Notes under the pieces: model-generated
The model's database searches: none
What the model was told of the DNA's origin: nothing
The model's input: only the letters and a program-made list of their open reading frames with translations
NCBI GenBank assembly: GCA_951640165.1
Contig: OX621237.1
Span: 14,198,001-14,262,000 of the forward strand
Source: Pseudoips prasinana
Taxonomy: Eukaryota; Arthropoda; Insecta; Lepidoptera; Nolidae
Reading direction: 5' to 3'
Length of the DNA stretch: 64,000 bases
Program-made: the position numbers and the translations under genes
Part shown: positions 34,025 to 44,348 of the stretch, piece after piece
Numbering within the stretch: the stretch's first letter is position 1
How the letters are laid out: the number at the start of each line of letters is the position of its first letter

Positions 34025-34120
34025 ATATCAGAAGTCCATGGGCGGTAGTGATCACTTTCCATTAGGTGTACTTTCCTGGTGATGTACTTCCTTGTTCGCC
34101 CTGCTATTGTATTTATAAAA
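34025..34120 (-). repeat. repeat G fragment
   Basis: GTCCATGGGCGGTAGTGATC followed by ACTTTCCATTAGGTGTAC, the reverse complement of the repeat G core, then a TTCGCCCTGCTATT end. Confidence 0.55.
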
Positions 34121-34504
34121 GTCTTGCTAATCTATTGCACTACTTTTCTTTTCATTGAATTTAAATAAATAAAAATAAATTTTACATACATTAGGATGTA
34201 TAATAGGGCCTATCCATTGCCCTTAATACAGAAACAGCTCATAAATCTAAAATTAATTAACTTAGGCGTTTAGACGGAAAACTGCAGAACGGCTGGACTT
34301 ATGATACGATTATGTAAGCCATTCGATACTTCCTGGGGTTTCTGCTGGTTTCTGTTAACTTTTATAACGGATGTTTTTCTCAACGTTCAGTGTGGTAATT
34401 TCGAATTGTATCCGTTCCAAAAATAGGAAATACAATTGGGTATTGGAATTTAAAAGCAAATTTATCATTTACTACTGTTATGAAGTTGATTCTTCAAGCC
34501 AAAA
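34121..34504. other. unannotated stretch
   Basis: AT-rich. The 60-codon ORF at 34371 runs into the MITE and is spurious. Confidence 0.35.
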
Positions 34505-34642
34505 TAGACGCCAGCACATCCAGTTACCCGAATTCGTCAAATTTCTTTTATAGATTTTCAACTTTATCACATGAGCATAAGGTTCACTTTCATTTGGGGA
34601 AATTTGACAGATTGGGGTAGCTTGATGTGCTGGCGTCTGTAC
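34505..34642 (-). mobile_element. MITE family M1, copy 5
   Basis: TAGACGCCAGCACATCCAG at the left, GATGTGCTGGCGTCTGTAC at the right, and the reversed centre as in copy 4. The right half is nearly identical to that of copy 4, suggesting recent common descent. Confidence 0.75.
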
Positions 34643-34684
34643 TTAGAAAATGAGTCTCTGTGTCGCGGAGTACTTTTCAAACAT

Positions 34685-34800
34685 ATAATTGACGGACACA
34701 AATCGCGTCCAAAAAGAACATCTACTTATGGATCACACATATAGCTGTTCTGCGTCTGATTTGAACCTGCGCTAGACGTGCGTTAAATGATTTAAAACAC
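34685..34800 (-). repeat. tRNA-derived SINE, family S1
   Basis: On the minus strand: a B-box-like GGTTCAAATC, then GATCCATAAGTAGATGTTCT and GTGTCCGTCAATTA, collinear with the body of the copy at 556-735. Confidence 0.55.
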
Positions 34801-35004
34801 AACACATCTACAAAGAAACCAAAATTATGAATATATCCCAAACATATAAATACTACACATGCATACTGGTTAGGAAAATTATAGACAGAGACATACACAC
34901 ACAATTGAAAAACGAATGACTCGACAAGCTAATTACTTAGCGTTGAGAACACCAAGGACCAATTACGGTAAAAAAATCTTTAGTTTATTCAGGAGCACAA
35001 CTTT

Positions 35005-35165
35005 ATAATAAACTAGCTGTGCCCCGCGGTGCTACCCGCGTTAAATATTATAAATTTTCTTTAAACCTCACGGAGCCCGAGACCTTTCCAACGAATGCAA
35101 AACCGTGGAAATCGGTTCGTGCGTTCTGGAGTTATAGCGTCAGGAAGGAAACCCGAAAAACGATA
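35005..35165 (-). repeat. repeat J fragment
   Basis: It begins CTAGCTGTGCCCCGCGGTGC and TACCCGCGTTAAATATTAT, the same terminal hairpin and body start as the core of the foldback at 25.8 kb, then diverges. Confidence 0.55.
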
Positions 35166-35839
35166 AAAACGACATCCGTATTCAAAAACACACTAAGATG
35201 CCACATTTTCAAAGACTTTTCTTAACATTATAAAACCTACATAATAAATAGAGTAAGTATATGTAATTATAGTAATATTATAATAATTCTTCTTGAGAAA
35301 TAAATATCATAAACCTGATAATAAAGGCGTTCAGCCTGTGTCTGTGCAGATTCCTTTTTCTCGTGTAAGTGAATATTGTATTCTTTTTGAGAAAATAAAT
35401 GTCTTAAACCTAACCTAAAAATAGTACAATGTTGTTTTGTAAAGAATTTACAGGTAACTTGCGAAATCGATTAACATAACGAAAAAAGCACCAGAATAGG
35501 TTGCACTGTAGAAGATTGTGCGATTATCTCGACGTTGTGAAACGCAAACATGAAGAAGGCGAGAGCTAGTCTTGTGCAACGCCAGCTGTCAATCCAATTT
35601 ATCGAGTGTCGATCAGCTCACCTGCCGCCACTGTCTGTCGATTGCATATTGAATAAAAAATATGAGCCTAACAGTCTCGACCTCCAATGTTACCAATTAT
35701 GGAATTGATGGAATTTGCCGATATTGCGTACATCTGACATATACAGTGATATTTGGTGTATCTTCGTGATTGAGCTGGTATTAAAGTAGAAAACACCCTA
35801 GATAACATTAACTGGGTATTTGAAAGTCAATCTACAATT
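35166..35839. other. unannotated stretch
   Basis: TTCTTGAGAAATAAAT and TTTTTGAGAAAATAAATGTC, near 35285 and 35385, suggest a local imperfect duplication of about 100 bp. The rest is unique-looking. Confidence 0.35.
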
Positions 35840-36090
35840 GACGGGCCTTTTGGCATGGTTGGCAAATGCTTGCTTTTCACGCCGGAAGTCGTGGGCTCGA
35901 TTCTCACCCAGGACAGATATTTGTGTTCAAGAACATCTCTGTTTATCCTGAGTCTGGGTGTAATTATCTATATAAGTATGTATTTACAAAAGAAAAGTAG
36001 TTTATCAGTAATCTGGTTTCCATAGTAGGTACAAGCTCTGCTTAGTTTGGAATCAGATGGCCGTGTGTAAATAATGTCCCAGGGGATTAT
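35840..36090 (+). repeat. SINE family S5, nearly complete
   Basis: The tRNA-derived head has an A-box region (TGGCATGGTTGGCAAATG) and a B box (GGGCTCGATTCTC). A body with GAGTCTGGGTGTAATTATC follows, then a conserved tail GGTTTCCATAGTAGGTACAA, GCTCTGCTTAGTTTGGAATC and CAGATGGCCGTGTG. It recalls the Metulj-type SINEs of butterflies, which I state as a likely relation only. Confidence 0.75.
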
Positions 36091-36654
36091 TTATTTTATT
36101 ATTTAATTCTTTTTTAAATAACTTTCAGTTTATTTTATTCGCAAACCAAGTTTTAAGAGGACTACAGCAAAGCATATTTTTTATCTATGGACAACTACAC
36201 TCACTAACAATAATATCACCTAATACAATTTATATATTGGATTATGTTGTTTTCTATATTGATATGATCTCTTCTAATTTCAACAATGGGAAATCATAAA
36301 TTGAATCTTCCAGTGGGATCTGGCACCAGTTCAAGCCCTCTTACCAATCTGGGATAGGCGCTCTGCATTAAGCTACAAACGACACACACTGTCAGATCAA
36401 ATTTAGGACTCCCGTGCTAACACCCTTTCGGAGGATGTAGGTGTTTCCCATCGGCTTTGTATTCTAGAACAAGACCGATTAATATGTTCACAGTTGTATG
36501 TGAAACTCTTATCATATTTATAACCATAAAAACCTCCAAACTATAATACCATTTACGCATTGCATTGCGAATAATGATATAAATGTAATATGTATTATAT
36601 GTTATGTAAAAAAGAAAAAAGTACTTTCTTTTTTTTATATAATAGCAAGGCAAA
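36091..36654. other. unannotated stretch
   Basis: AT-rich after the SINE. The minus-strand ORF at 36417-36677 has no recognised domain. Confidence 0.35.
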
Positions 36655-36725
36655 TGACCAAGTGGGTAAGTGATCAACGCCGCCCATTAACACTCGCAAC
36701 ACTAGACGTGCCGCATGTGCAAGCA
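36655..36725 (+). repeat. repeat G fragment
   Basis: GACCAAGTGGGTAAGTGATC, ACGCCGCCCATTAACACTCG, CAACACTAGA: a short plus-strand copy lying directly before the Jockey fragment. Confidence 0.55.
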
Positions 36726-36739
36726 CAGCTTTTGAAAAT

Positions 36740-37731
36740 GGAATAAACACGTAGTGACATGTTATCTACACTAAACATGCATTGCTATGCGGATGACAGC
36801 ACGGGTGATTCGCGATATAGCGGCCACCAGAATGTCTCTCCGAACTCCGTACAAGAGAAACGGTTGCAACTTGTGTCTGAAGTCGAAGGTTCTTTCGGGA
36901 AGGCCTATGAATGGGGTGAAGAGAACCTAGTCAAGTTTGGCCCCAATAAGACACACGTCAAGGACCCATTTGTCGTACCGCCCCGATTCCAAGGGGTTGA
37001 TCTCCGTGTATCCAAGAGCATTGGGATCCATGGAATCTAAATTTCGAGCACCTGCCAATTTAGGGGTTATTTGGAGGGCAAACCTAAACTGGCAAGCAAG
37101 AAGTTGGGCGTCCTGAATAGAGCTAGGCGGTACTTCACGCCAAGAGAGCGGCTAGCGCTATATAAAGCACAAGTCCGCCCACACATGGAGTATTGCTCAC
37201 ATATCTGGGCAGGAGCCCCTAAAAACCAGCTCGACCCACTTGACTTCCTCCAAAAGCGTGCTATTGGAATTATTGGGGATTCCAATCTTACGGACAGATT
37301 GTAGTCGTTAGAGCAGCGTAGAGACTTTGGATCTCTCTGCGTGTTCTGCCGTCTCTTTTACGGGGAATGCTCTGAAGAACTGTTTGAGCTGGTGCCATCG
37401 TCCCCTTTTTATCATCGCACCACGCGCACTCGCAGTAAGGTTCATCCGTACCACCTGGAAGCGATCTCGTCAAGCACGGTTCGCCTTCAGCGTTCATACA
37501 CCCCACGTACGTGCAGACTCTGGAATGAATTACCTGCTGCGGTGTTTCCTCAACGCTACGATATGTCCTTCTTCAAACGAGGTTTAAAAAGAGTAATAAT
37601 TTCACGGTAGGCAGCGGTTTGCTTCGCTCCCTGGCACTGCGAATTTCCATGAGAGCGGTTACCACTTACAGGTGGGCTGGTAGCTCGTCTGCTACCAAAA
37701 GCAATAAAAAAAAGTAAAAGTAAAACTATGT
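36740..37731 (+). mobile_element. Jockey-type LINE, 5'-truncated fragment
   Basis: It holds the C-terminal third of a reverse transcriptase, a short 3' UTR with GGTGGGCTGGTAGCTCGTCT, and an A-rich end (37704-37727). The usual 5' truncation removes the endonuclease and most of the RT. Confidence 0.8.
36759..37610 (+). pseudogene. Jockey-type reverse transcriptase remnant
   Basis: A single reading frame of about 285 codons. It starts at the catalytic block HCYADDSTGD and runs through a thumb-like region (KPKLASKKLGVLNRARRYFT, HMEYCSHIWAGAP) to RLWNELPAAVFPQRYDMSFF. Two in-frame stops interrupt it, a TAA at 37038-37040 and a TAG at 37302-37304. Compared with the family pattern, a few residues are missing between THV and KDPF. 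No frameshift is needed to follow the frame. The gene is dead. The family is the common lepidopteran mobile element jockey, judged from motif memory. Confidence 0.8.
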
Positions 37732-38160
37732 TTCGAAGTAAATAAGCGAATTATTATTATATATATTATGTAATAAGGCACCTATGGTACGGTACTAATT
37801 CGGGGATACCCAATCAGTGCCAGTACAAAGAGAGCGGTAATTTGCCGAGAACTCTCAGTATCACGCCATAAAAGCGCTTTTTAGTTCGTTACTTTACAGA
37901 GTATCATAGCCCGATTGGATATTTAGGTAATAAATAATGAGTGCATCATTGTTGGCACCAGGAGAATTATTATTTTCTTTTAGCTCCTCAAGTTCATCCT
38001 GAGCTAACTCCATGTAATATAAAAATAATACAGTTACGAACAAGATTAACATCGGTTTGGTGGCAGCTAACACGAACTTGTCTTACGTGAATGGACACTG
38101 TCTGGATGAGTTGCTAGTGATACAGGACTCTAAGGCATAGCTTATAGAAATCAGTTATAA
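37732..38160. other. unannotated stretch
   Basis: Unique-looking DNA between two LINEs. Part of the end may belong to the 5' UTR of LINE-C. Confidence 0.35.
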
Positions 38161-41100
38161 AATATTTAACCTATACGGAGCTGTACACGGGTGCACGAAA
38201 GGAGCCTCCCCGTGTGACGTACCTGTGTAATTTACGTACGTCCGGCGCACCCTGGGCAGTCAGTAAAATCCTATCCTGACTGGCAAATCCTTTCACTACG
38301 ATGGCAATCCCAAATTCATGTAAAACGAAACCAGCTATTAGTGTTGTCTCAATTAACATTGAGGGGTTCTCTCAAGATAAATCGGATATCCTTTCCGATT
38401 TCTGCCGCAAAACACGCTGCGATATTCTTTGCGTTCAAGAGACCCATCGAGATGAAAACCAAAGACGGCCTCACATTCCTGGACTCACGCTTATCGCCGA
38501 GATCTGTCACCCAAAGCACGGTAACGCAGTGTTTGTTGCTCCCGGTGTAAGCATATTATCTACCAACTGTTCGACCCAAAACGGAATTGAGCTGATCACC
38601 ATTGATACAGGAAACTGCACCATTACCTCCGTATATAAACCTCCTGGCACTATATTCCATTTCGAACCTACTGAGAATTTTAACGACCGACCTTTTAAAA
38701 TTATAATAGGAGATTTTAATAGCCGCAGCGCTAGTTGGGGTTACAACGACACAGATGCAAGTGGGCAAGCAGTTGAGGACTGGGCTGAGACAAATGACTT
38801 AACCCTGCTTCACAACTCCAAACAGCCAGCTTCCTTCAATAGCTCTCGATGGAAGCGTGGGTATAACCCGGACCTAGTATTTGTCAGCTCTTGCATTAGT
38901 GCTCAGTGTGTAAAAAACATATGCTCCCCTATACCCCGCACTCAACACAGACCTATAATGTGCAGCATTGAACCGGTAATTAAACCTATGACTGTCCCCT
39001 TTAAACGCCGATTTAACTACTCTAAAGCTAACTGGGAGTCGTTCAAGCAATCTGTTGATGACACCATAGTAAACATCTTGCCAATACCGCAGAACTACGA
39101 TAAGTTTGTCGAGATCGTAACTACTATATCTCGACGGCACATACCAAGGGGTTGCAGAACTTCCTACATACCGGGACTATCGACTGATTCGGCTAAGCTG
39201 CTTAAATCATATCAATCACTTTTTTATACTGACCCATTCTCGGCCGAGACCGTACTTGCTGGCGAAACACTATTATCACAAATAAGTGAATCCCGACGGA
39301 CAAGATGGATAAACACAGTAACCAATATAGATATGACACATAACAGTAAAAAAGCGTGGAGTACAATCAGAAGGTTAACTGGCGAGCCCCCTAAACCCTT
39401 ATCTCCTAGCCAAGTCACTGCGAACATGATAGCTCACCAGCTCATCCTAAATGGCAAACCAACACATCGGCCCGGAAAAGTACCTAAAACGAAAAGATCT
39501 GACGGTAGTTGTGACGATATTAGTAAACCATTTGAGCTTGCAGATATCGTAACAGCTATTAAAGGCTTAAAGTGTGGGAAGGCCTCCGGCATGGACAATA
39601 TCTCAGTCGAACAAATAAAAAATCTTGGCCCAATCGGCGTGTCATGGCTGCTGCAACTATATAATTATTGCCTAAAGTCAGCTTCAGTTCCACGACTCTG
39701 GAGAAAATCGAAGGTAATAGCAATTCCAAAGCCAGGAAAATCAACAGACGATCCGAAAAGCTTTCGGCCGATATCTCTACTGTGCCATACTTATAAGCTT
39801 TTTGAGAGGCTATTACTTAACCGTCTTACAATCGCTATAGACCCTAAGTTAATACCAGAGCAGGCCGGCTTTAGACCAGTTAAGTCTTGCGGCAACCAGT
39901 CCCTAAAACTTGTACAACACATCGAGGACGGTTTTGAGGACAGAAAAGTTACGGGTGCTGTATTTGTTGACTTATCAGCTGCCTATGACACAGTTAACCT
40001 AAAGCGGCTGATGTGGAAAGTGGAGACGATCACCAAGGACCACAACTTTGTGAAGGTACTGCGTGAACTGCTACATAATCGCAGTTTCCAAGTCCATCTC
40101 CTACTTGATAAAAGTCGTTGGAGAACACACAAAAACGGCCTTCCTCAGGGTAGTGTCTTGGCCCCTCTTTTATTTAACATATACACCAACGACCAACCGC
40201 TGAATACAAACACGTCCCATTTTTTATATGCTGATGACCTCGCTCTCACCTCACAAGCCGCCACGTTTGAGAAAGTGGAGGTTGACCTCTCAAATGCTCT
40301 TGAAAACTTGGCTGAGTACTATGTCAAAAATTCACTAAAACCTAACCCGAGCAAAACCCAATCTTGCGTTTTTCATCTGCGCAATAGAGAGGCAAGCCGC
40401 ACACTGAATATAGTATGGAACGGAACGCCCATTGCACACAGTAAGTTCCCTAAATACCTTGGGGTTTCTCTGGATAGGTCTCTAAACTTCAGAAAAAACT
40501 GCGAAAATATCAAGCAGAAGGTACACTCTCGTAACAATCTCCTACAACGTCTAGTTGCAACCAAATGGGGAGCCTCGCCCGACGTTGTACGTACTACCGG
40601 ATTAGCGCCCTCATTCTCTGCAGCTGAATACGCATGCCCGGTGTGGAGTCGCTCAGCCCATGCAAAGCTAGTGGATATAGCTTTAAACGAAACGTGTCGA
40701 ACCATCACTGGTTGTCTTAAACCAACACCAGTTCAATTGCTGTATCCACTGGCAGGCATAGCTCCTCCGGCGGTGCGTAGAGCGGCGGCAAGCTCCAGCG
40801 AGAGATTAAAAATGGACAGTGACGCACGGCACCCATTGCATGATCACAGTCCTGTGTCACAAAGGCTTAAAAGTCGACACAGCTTCGTGAAGTGCGTCCT
40901 TCCACTGAGCGGAGAACTCTCACAGGCTAGATGCCAGCTGTGGCGAGAGTGTACCAAACTGCCTGTACCATTTGTTCCACCATCTGAAAGTCTCGCCCCT
41001 GGATGGAAACTGCCTTGGCTAGCCTGGAAATCATTAAATAGGCTTCGAACCCAGGTTGGTCGCAGCAGGGACAACTTGCTCACCAAATGCAAATGTGGTG

Positions 41101-41331
41101 TAGTCCCACAGACAATGGGACATCTACTATCATGTAGCGCGTGCCCTTACAACTGCACGCTTAAAGATCTGATGGAGGCTACTCATAATGCGATTCTCGT
41201 GGCCAAGTTCTGGGCGGACACAGTTTAGATTGCCATCGACTCGCTAAGAAGAAGGAGCTGTACGTAAATAGTGGTTCTTCAAATTAGTTCTTCAGTATCA
41301 TTATGAGTTCACAATGAACATGACAAAATAA
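38161..41331 (+). mobile_element. LINE-C, I-superfamily-like element with intact ORF
   Basis: One long ORF (38301-41228), a GC-richer upstream stretch from about 38161 that may be 5' UTR, and a short 3' UTR ending near AAAATAAAAC at 41325. No ORF1 is found upstream, so the copy is either a single-ORF element or 5'-truncated. I found no target-site duplication, so the ends are approximate. Confidence 0.65.
38301..41228 (+). CDS. LINE-C endonuclease-reverse transcriptase, intact
   Basis: 975 codons without a stop. The endonuclease comes first: SINIEGF (Asn19), CVQETHRD (Glu47), VYKPPG, IIGDFNSRSASWG, YNPDLVFV and TQHRPI. The RT core follows: SFRPISLL, EQAGFRPVKS, FVDLSAAYDTV (about residue 555), GLPQGSVLAPLLF, catalytic YADD (about 645) and KYLGVSLD. 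The C terminus has a CCHC-type motif, CKCGVVPQTMGHLLSC (about 929-944), as in I, R1 and related clades. The motif style suggests a Nimb or Ingi-like clade of the I superfamily, which I hold only tentatively. The ATG at 38301 directly precedes the endonuclease and is a sensible start. All catalytic residues I could check are present. Confidence 0.9.
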   Translation: MAIPNSCKTKPAISVVSINIEGFSQDKSDILSDFCRKTRCDILCVQETHRDENQRRPHIPGLTLIAEICHPKHGNAVFVAPGVSILSTNCSTQNGIELITIDTGNCTITSVYKPPGTIFHFEPTENFNDRPFKIIIGDFNSRSASWGYNDTDASGQAVEDWAETNDLTLLHNSKQPASFNSSRWKRGYNPDLVFVSSCISAQCVKNICSPIPRTQHRPIMCSIEPVIKPMTVPFKRRFNYSKANWESFKQSVDDTIVNILPIPQNYDKFVEIVTTISRRHIPRGCRTSYIPGLSTDSAKLLKSYQSLFYTDPFSAETVLAGETLLSQISESRRTRWINTVTNIDMTHNSKKAWSTIRRLTGEPPKPLSPSQVTANMIAHQLILNGKPTHRPGKVPKTKRSDGSCDDISKPFELADIVTAIKGLKCGKASGMDNISVEQIKNLGPIGVSWLLQLYNYCLKSASVPRLWRKSKVIAIPKPGKSTDDPKSFRPISLLCHTYKLFERLLLNRLTIAIDPKLIPEQAGFRPVKSCGNQSLKLVQHIEDGFEDRKVTGAVFVDLSAAYDTVNLKRLMWKVETITKDHNFVKVLRELLHNRSFQVHLLLDKSRWRTHKNGLPQGSVLAPLLFNIYTNDQPLNTNTSHFLYADDLALTSQAATFEKVEVDLSNALENLAEYYVKNSLKPNPSKTQSCVFHLRNREASRTLNIVWNGTPIAHSKFPKYLGVSLDRSLNFRKNCENIKQKVHSRNNLLQRLVATKWGASPDVVRTTGLAPSFSAAEYACPVWSRSAHAKLVDIALNETCRTITGCLKPTPVQLLYPLAGIAPPAVRRAAASSSERLKMDSDARHPLHDHSPVSQRLKSRHSFVKCVLPLSGELSQARCQLWRECTKLPVPFVPPSESLAPGWKLPWLAWKSLNRLRTQVGRSRDNLLTKCKCGVVPQTMGHLLSCSACPYNCTLKDLMEATHNAILVAKFWADTV

Positions 41332-42369
41332 AACGGTCGACTGAACTGAAGTTGCAAACAACTATTATTCAAACAAAAGTAAAAAAAAATATAGATTGAA
41401 TTTTTTTGATTATGTTTATTGTGTCCTAAAAACGAATTTGAACAAACAATTTGGACGGTAACACAAGTTATACAAAACACTGTATTTTTTTCATTTCATC
41501 TATACAGAGGGATATCAAAGCGCACAGTTGCCTGGGTGAACAATATCCGCTACCAGTACATATTGCTTACAAAATGGAGATTTCCACGGCATTAAAACCT
41601 ATTTTTTTTCATGGAGAAATTCGTTATGGATAACATTTACCTGGGCGATGTGTTACATATCTAGAACTTCAACCGACTAAAACCCCTCGATAGCCTTCTT
41701 TTGCAACTTGCTGTTTGTAACTCTAAGTCTCTTTGCAACACCGAAGCACCTCCCATCTCTGTTAAGATTTATTTTTTAACGGTCTCGTTCAGTGGTCAAC
41801 TTCTGCGGAATTTTCGTCTAATAAAATGAATCATTAACATGATGGAAACTGCATGCAAAGTCACCTATTTTATTCTTCACGGTGTCTTACAAGTCACCTA
41901 TTTTATTCTTCACAGTGAGGCTCCTTCTATTCCTTCCTATCTACGCTACGCGTTAAGAATTTCTGAGATTTCTTAAAAATCAACAGTTAACTTTGTCAGT
42001 AAATTCACTTGCAATGTAAAAACCTTATCTAATGTTTGTTAATCAGCTGATCTCTTCCAACTGTGCCTATATGTGGCATTCAAAAAGCAATCGTTCATAT
42101 TGCTTGACAGCGAGTTGTGTGGCCGTGACAGCGTGGCGCGTAACTTCTGTTCTCGATTGTATCGAGACTTCGCGGAACATGTTGTTTTTCTTGCCAATAA
42201 TGTTGTGCTGAAACTTATCCGACAAATCGTGATGTTTAGCTATATACTTTTCTTGGAAATATATAGCAAATAAGTTATTATGTAGTAAATATATAATTCA
42301 TATATACCAACTCCTAAAAGCCAGGAACTTTCTAAGACTCTCTGATTCTTAGATAAGCGTAGGGTCGTG
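41332..42369. other. unannotated stretch with a 33-bp direct duplication
   Basis: The 23-bp block starting AAGTCACCTATTTTATTC occurs at 41858-41880 and 41891-41913, a tandem duplication of 33 bp. The rest is unrecognised. Confidence 0.5.
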
Positions 42370-44230
42370 CGACATAGATTTTCAATTTTGGGTGGTTAGC
42401 CCTAAATATATTTTGAATGCTTTCAAAGGAATTAATATTAAATACACAAGGGATCTGTGAGGTTAAGACTAATTCGGCAATTATTACAGTTACTGTGTTG
42501 AATTGCTGTGTTGCATCAGGTATATTTCCTGACTTGATAAAGTATTACAATTATTCCTTTAAAGGCTAGTAACGATTCAATCCCTTCAAAATTTCAAACT
42601 TCCATGTTGCTCTTTCTTAGTAAAATATTTGAAAAGGTATTCATAGCCAGTGGCTCAGACACTTTAGTATAAATAATTTACGACACCGAACAACTGTTGT
42701 GTGGTGATACAGGGTCAACTTATTAAAAAGTATATTTGCGGCATGGGAGGATCCGCAAGATTCAATTGTTTTTATATTCTGGTTAGAAAATTATATCACT
42801 TCAGTATTAGGAACTAGGCTCTCGAACTTCTTACTTCTTACTTGGGCAATAGAATTAAGAAGGTCGAAATAAACCATAAAACATCTGCGGGATCTCTAGT
42901 GGTAATGGGCGCCCGCATAGGTTAATTCTCGGCTCAGTTTTCTTTTCTACAGATGACACTTCCTTGACCTTATGTTCAAAATAAACCGACAATTAAGTGA
43001 TTATAACGACGCGACCTCTAAAGTTATTCTTTGGTTTAATGCCAATAATCTTCATCATCATCATCATATCAGCTTAAAGACGTCCACTGCTAGACAAAGG
43101 CCTCCCCCAAGGATCTCCACAATAGCCGGTCCTGCGCTGCCCGCATCCAGCGGCTTCCCGCGACCCGCACAAGATCGTTGGTCTACCATGTAGGGGGCCT
43201 ACCCACGCTGCGTCTTCCGGTTCGTGGTCGCCACTCGAGAACATTTCTTCCCCATTGGCCGTCAGTTCTACGAGCTATGTGCCTGCCCACTGCCACTTCA
43301 GTTTGGCAATTCTTTGGGCTATGTCGGTTACTTTGGTTCGCCTGCGGATCTCAGCATTTCTGATTCGATCACGCAGGGAAACTCCAAGCATAGTCCTTTG
43401 CATTGCTCTTTGGGTGACCTTGAGCCGCCTGATAAGGCCCATAGTGAGCGACCACGTCATCACTGGCAACACACACTGGTCGAAGACTTTATAATAATCT
43501 TGTGCTGAATCGTAACAAAACTAAAGTCATCAAATTCACACCACCTAATGTGAAACAGGTGACAACCAATGTACAACTTAATGGAACTGGCCTCTGTTGA
43601 GAAAACTGTGTTCTTGGATATCACAATTGACTCAAAACTACAATGGAGCCCAGAAATAGAGACTATCAAGCAAATTAAGTACTTAAGCATATGCAGTTAA
43701 AACTGTTAGATGACTCACTGATGCTGACACAGCTAGAAAGTTTTATTTATCTTATTTTCATATTAATACGTCTTATAAAATTCTTCTCTGGGGTAACTCT
43801 GCGGACACTAACACCATATTTACGTTGCAGAAGAGTTAATCATGGCCCGAGAGTGTGTCTAAGAAACAAAGTTCAACATTCTGACTGTGGCATCTCAGTA
43901 TATATATGAAAATGTACCATCTGGGCATAACAATATAGATTCCTCTGTAAAAGGAGCGCTACACATAATATCATAAATACTAGATATAAACATAATCTTA
44001 TGTTACATATTATCCGTCTCCTTAAAATAAGTCTAAGTAAGTAAGTCTTTTATGGGGCAAAGTATAAGATTTTATATGAAACTTCCCGATTATATTAGAG
44101 TATTGTCTACATATAAATTTAAAGTTTATTTAAAGCCAAACTGTATAGCAGGGCCCATTGTGTATTTAAAAAATCATAATTTAAGTTTCCAAAGTGCTGG
44201 GATTGAGTTGAGATTATGACACATAAAAAA
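42370..44230 (+). pseudogene. LINE-D relic: decayed reverse transcriptase split by an RTE insertion
   Basis: Frames must be switched repeatedly to follow it, but typical blocks remain: KYILNAFKGI near 42405, ASGIFPDLIKY near 42515, LSKIFEKVF near 42615, and LGNRIKKVEINHKTSAGSL near 42845. STDDTSLTLCSKINRQLSDY follows at the catalytic FADDTSL position, and WFNANNL at 43035. After the RTE insertion it resumes with NNLVLNRNKTKVIKFTPPN and VEKTVFLDITIDSKLQW, then decays. It belongs to a CR1-group LINE by motif style. It has many stops and no function is expected. Confidence 0.75.
43053..43492 (-). mobile_element. 5'-truncated RTE LINE inserted in LINE-D
   Basis: On the minus strand it encodes VFDQCVLPVMTWSLTMGLIR, RLKVTQRAMQRTMLGVSLRD and RIRNAEIRRRTKVTDIAQ. 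A shifted frame then carries the RTE C terminus near 43060-43200, and a (CATCAT) tail follows. It is bounded by AATAATCTT at 43044-43052 and 43493-43501, a 9-bp target-site duplication interrupting the LINE-D reading. A four-residue block (YGAE in the family) appears lost between MT and W. Confidence 0.85.
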
Positions 44231-44348
44231 TGTGTGTATAATCTTAAGCAACATTTATTTAAAAAAAAATCCTTCTGGTTTTCTGTTTAGTTTTTTAGCA
44301 GTGTTTTTCAGGAGCTGCCACGTCATACACGGTAGGGTAAAAATAATA
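44231..44348. other. gap between LINE-D and the mariner
   Basis: AT-rich. It may be the last remnant of the LINE-D 3' end. Confidence 0.3.

Noticed and set aside
35850..35920. tRNA gene from A and B boxes
   Set aside because: Continues into a conserved SINE body and tail found at other sites.
36417..36677. 86-codon minus ORF
   Set aside because: AT-rich, Tyr/Ile-rich, partly overlapping repeat G. No evidence for coding.
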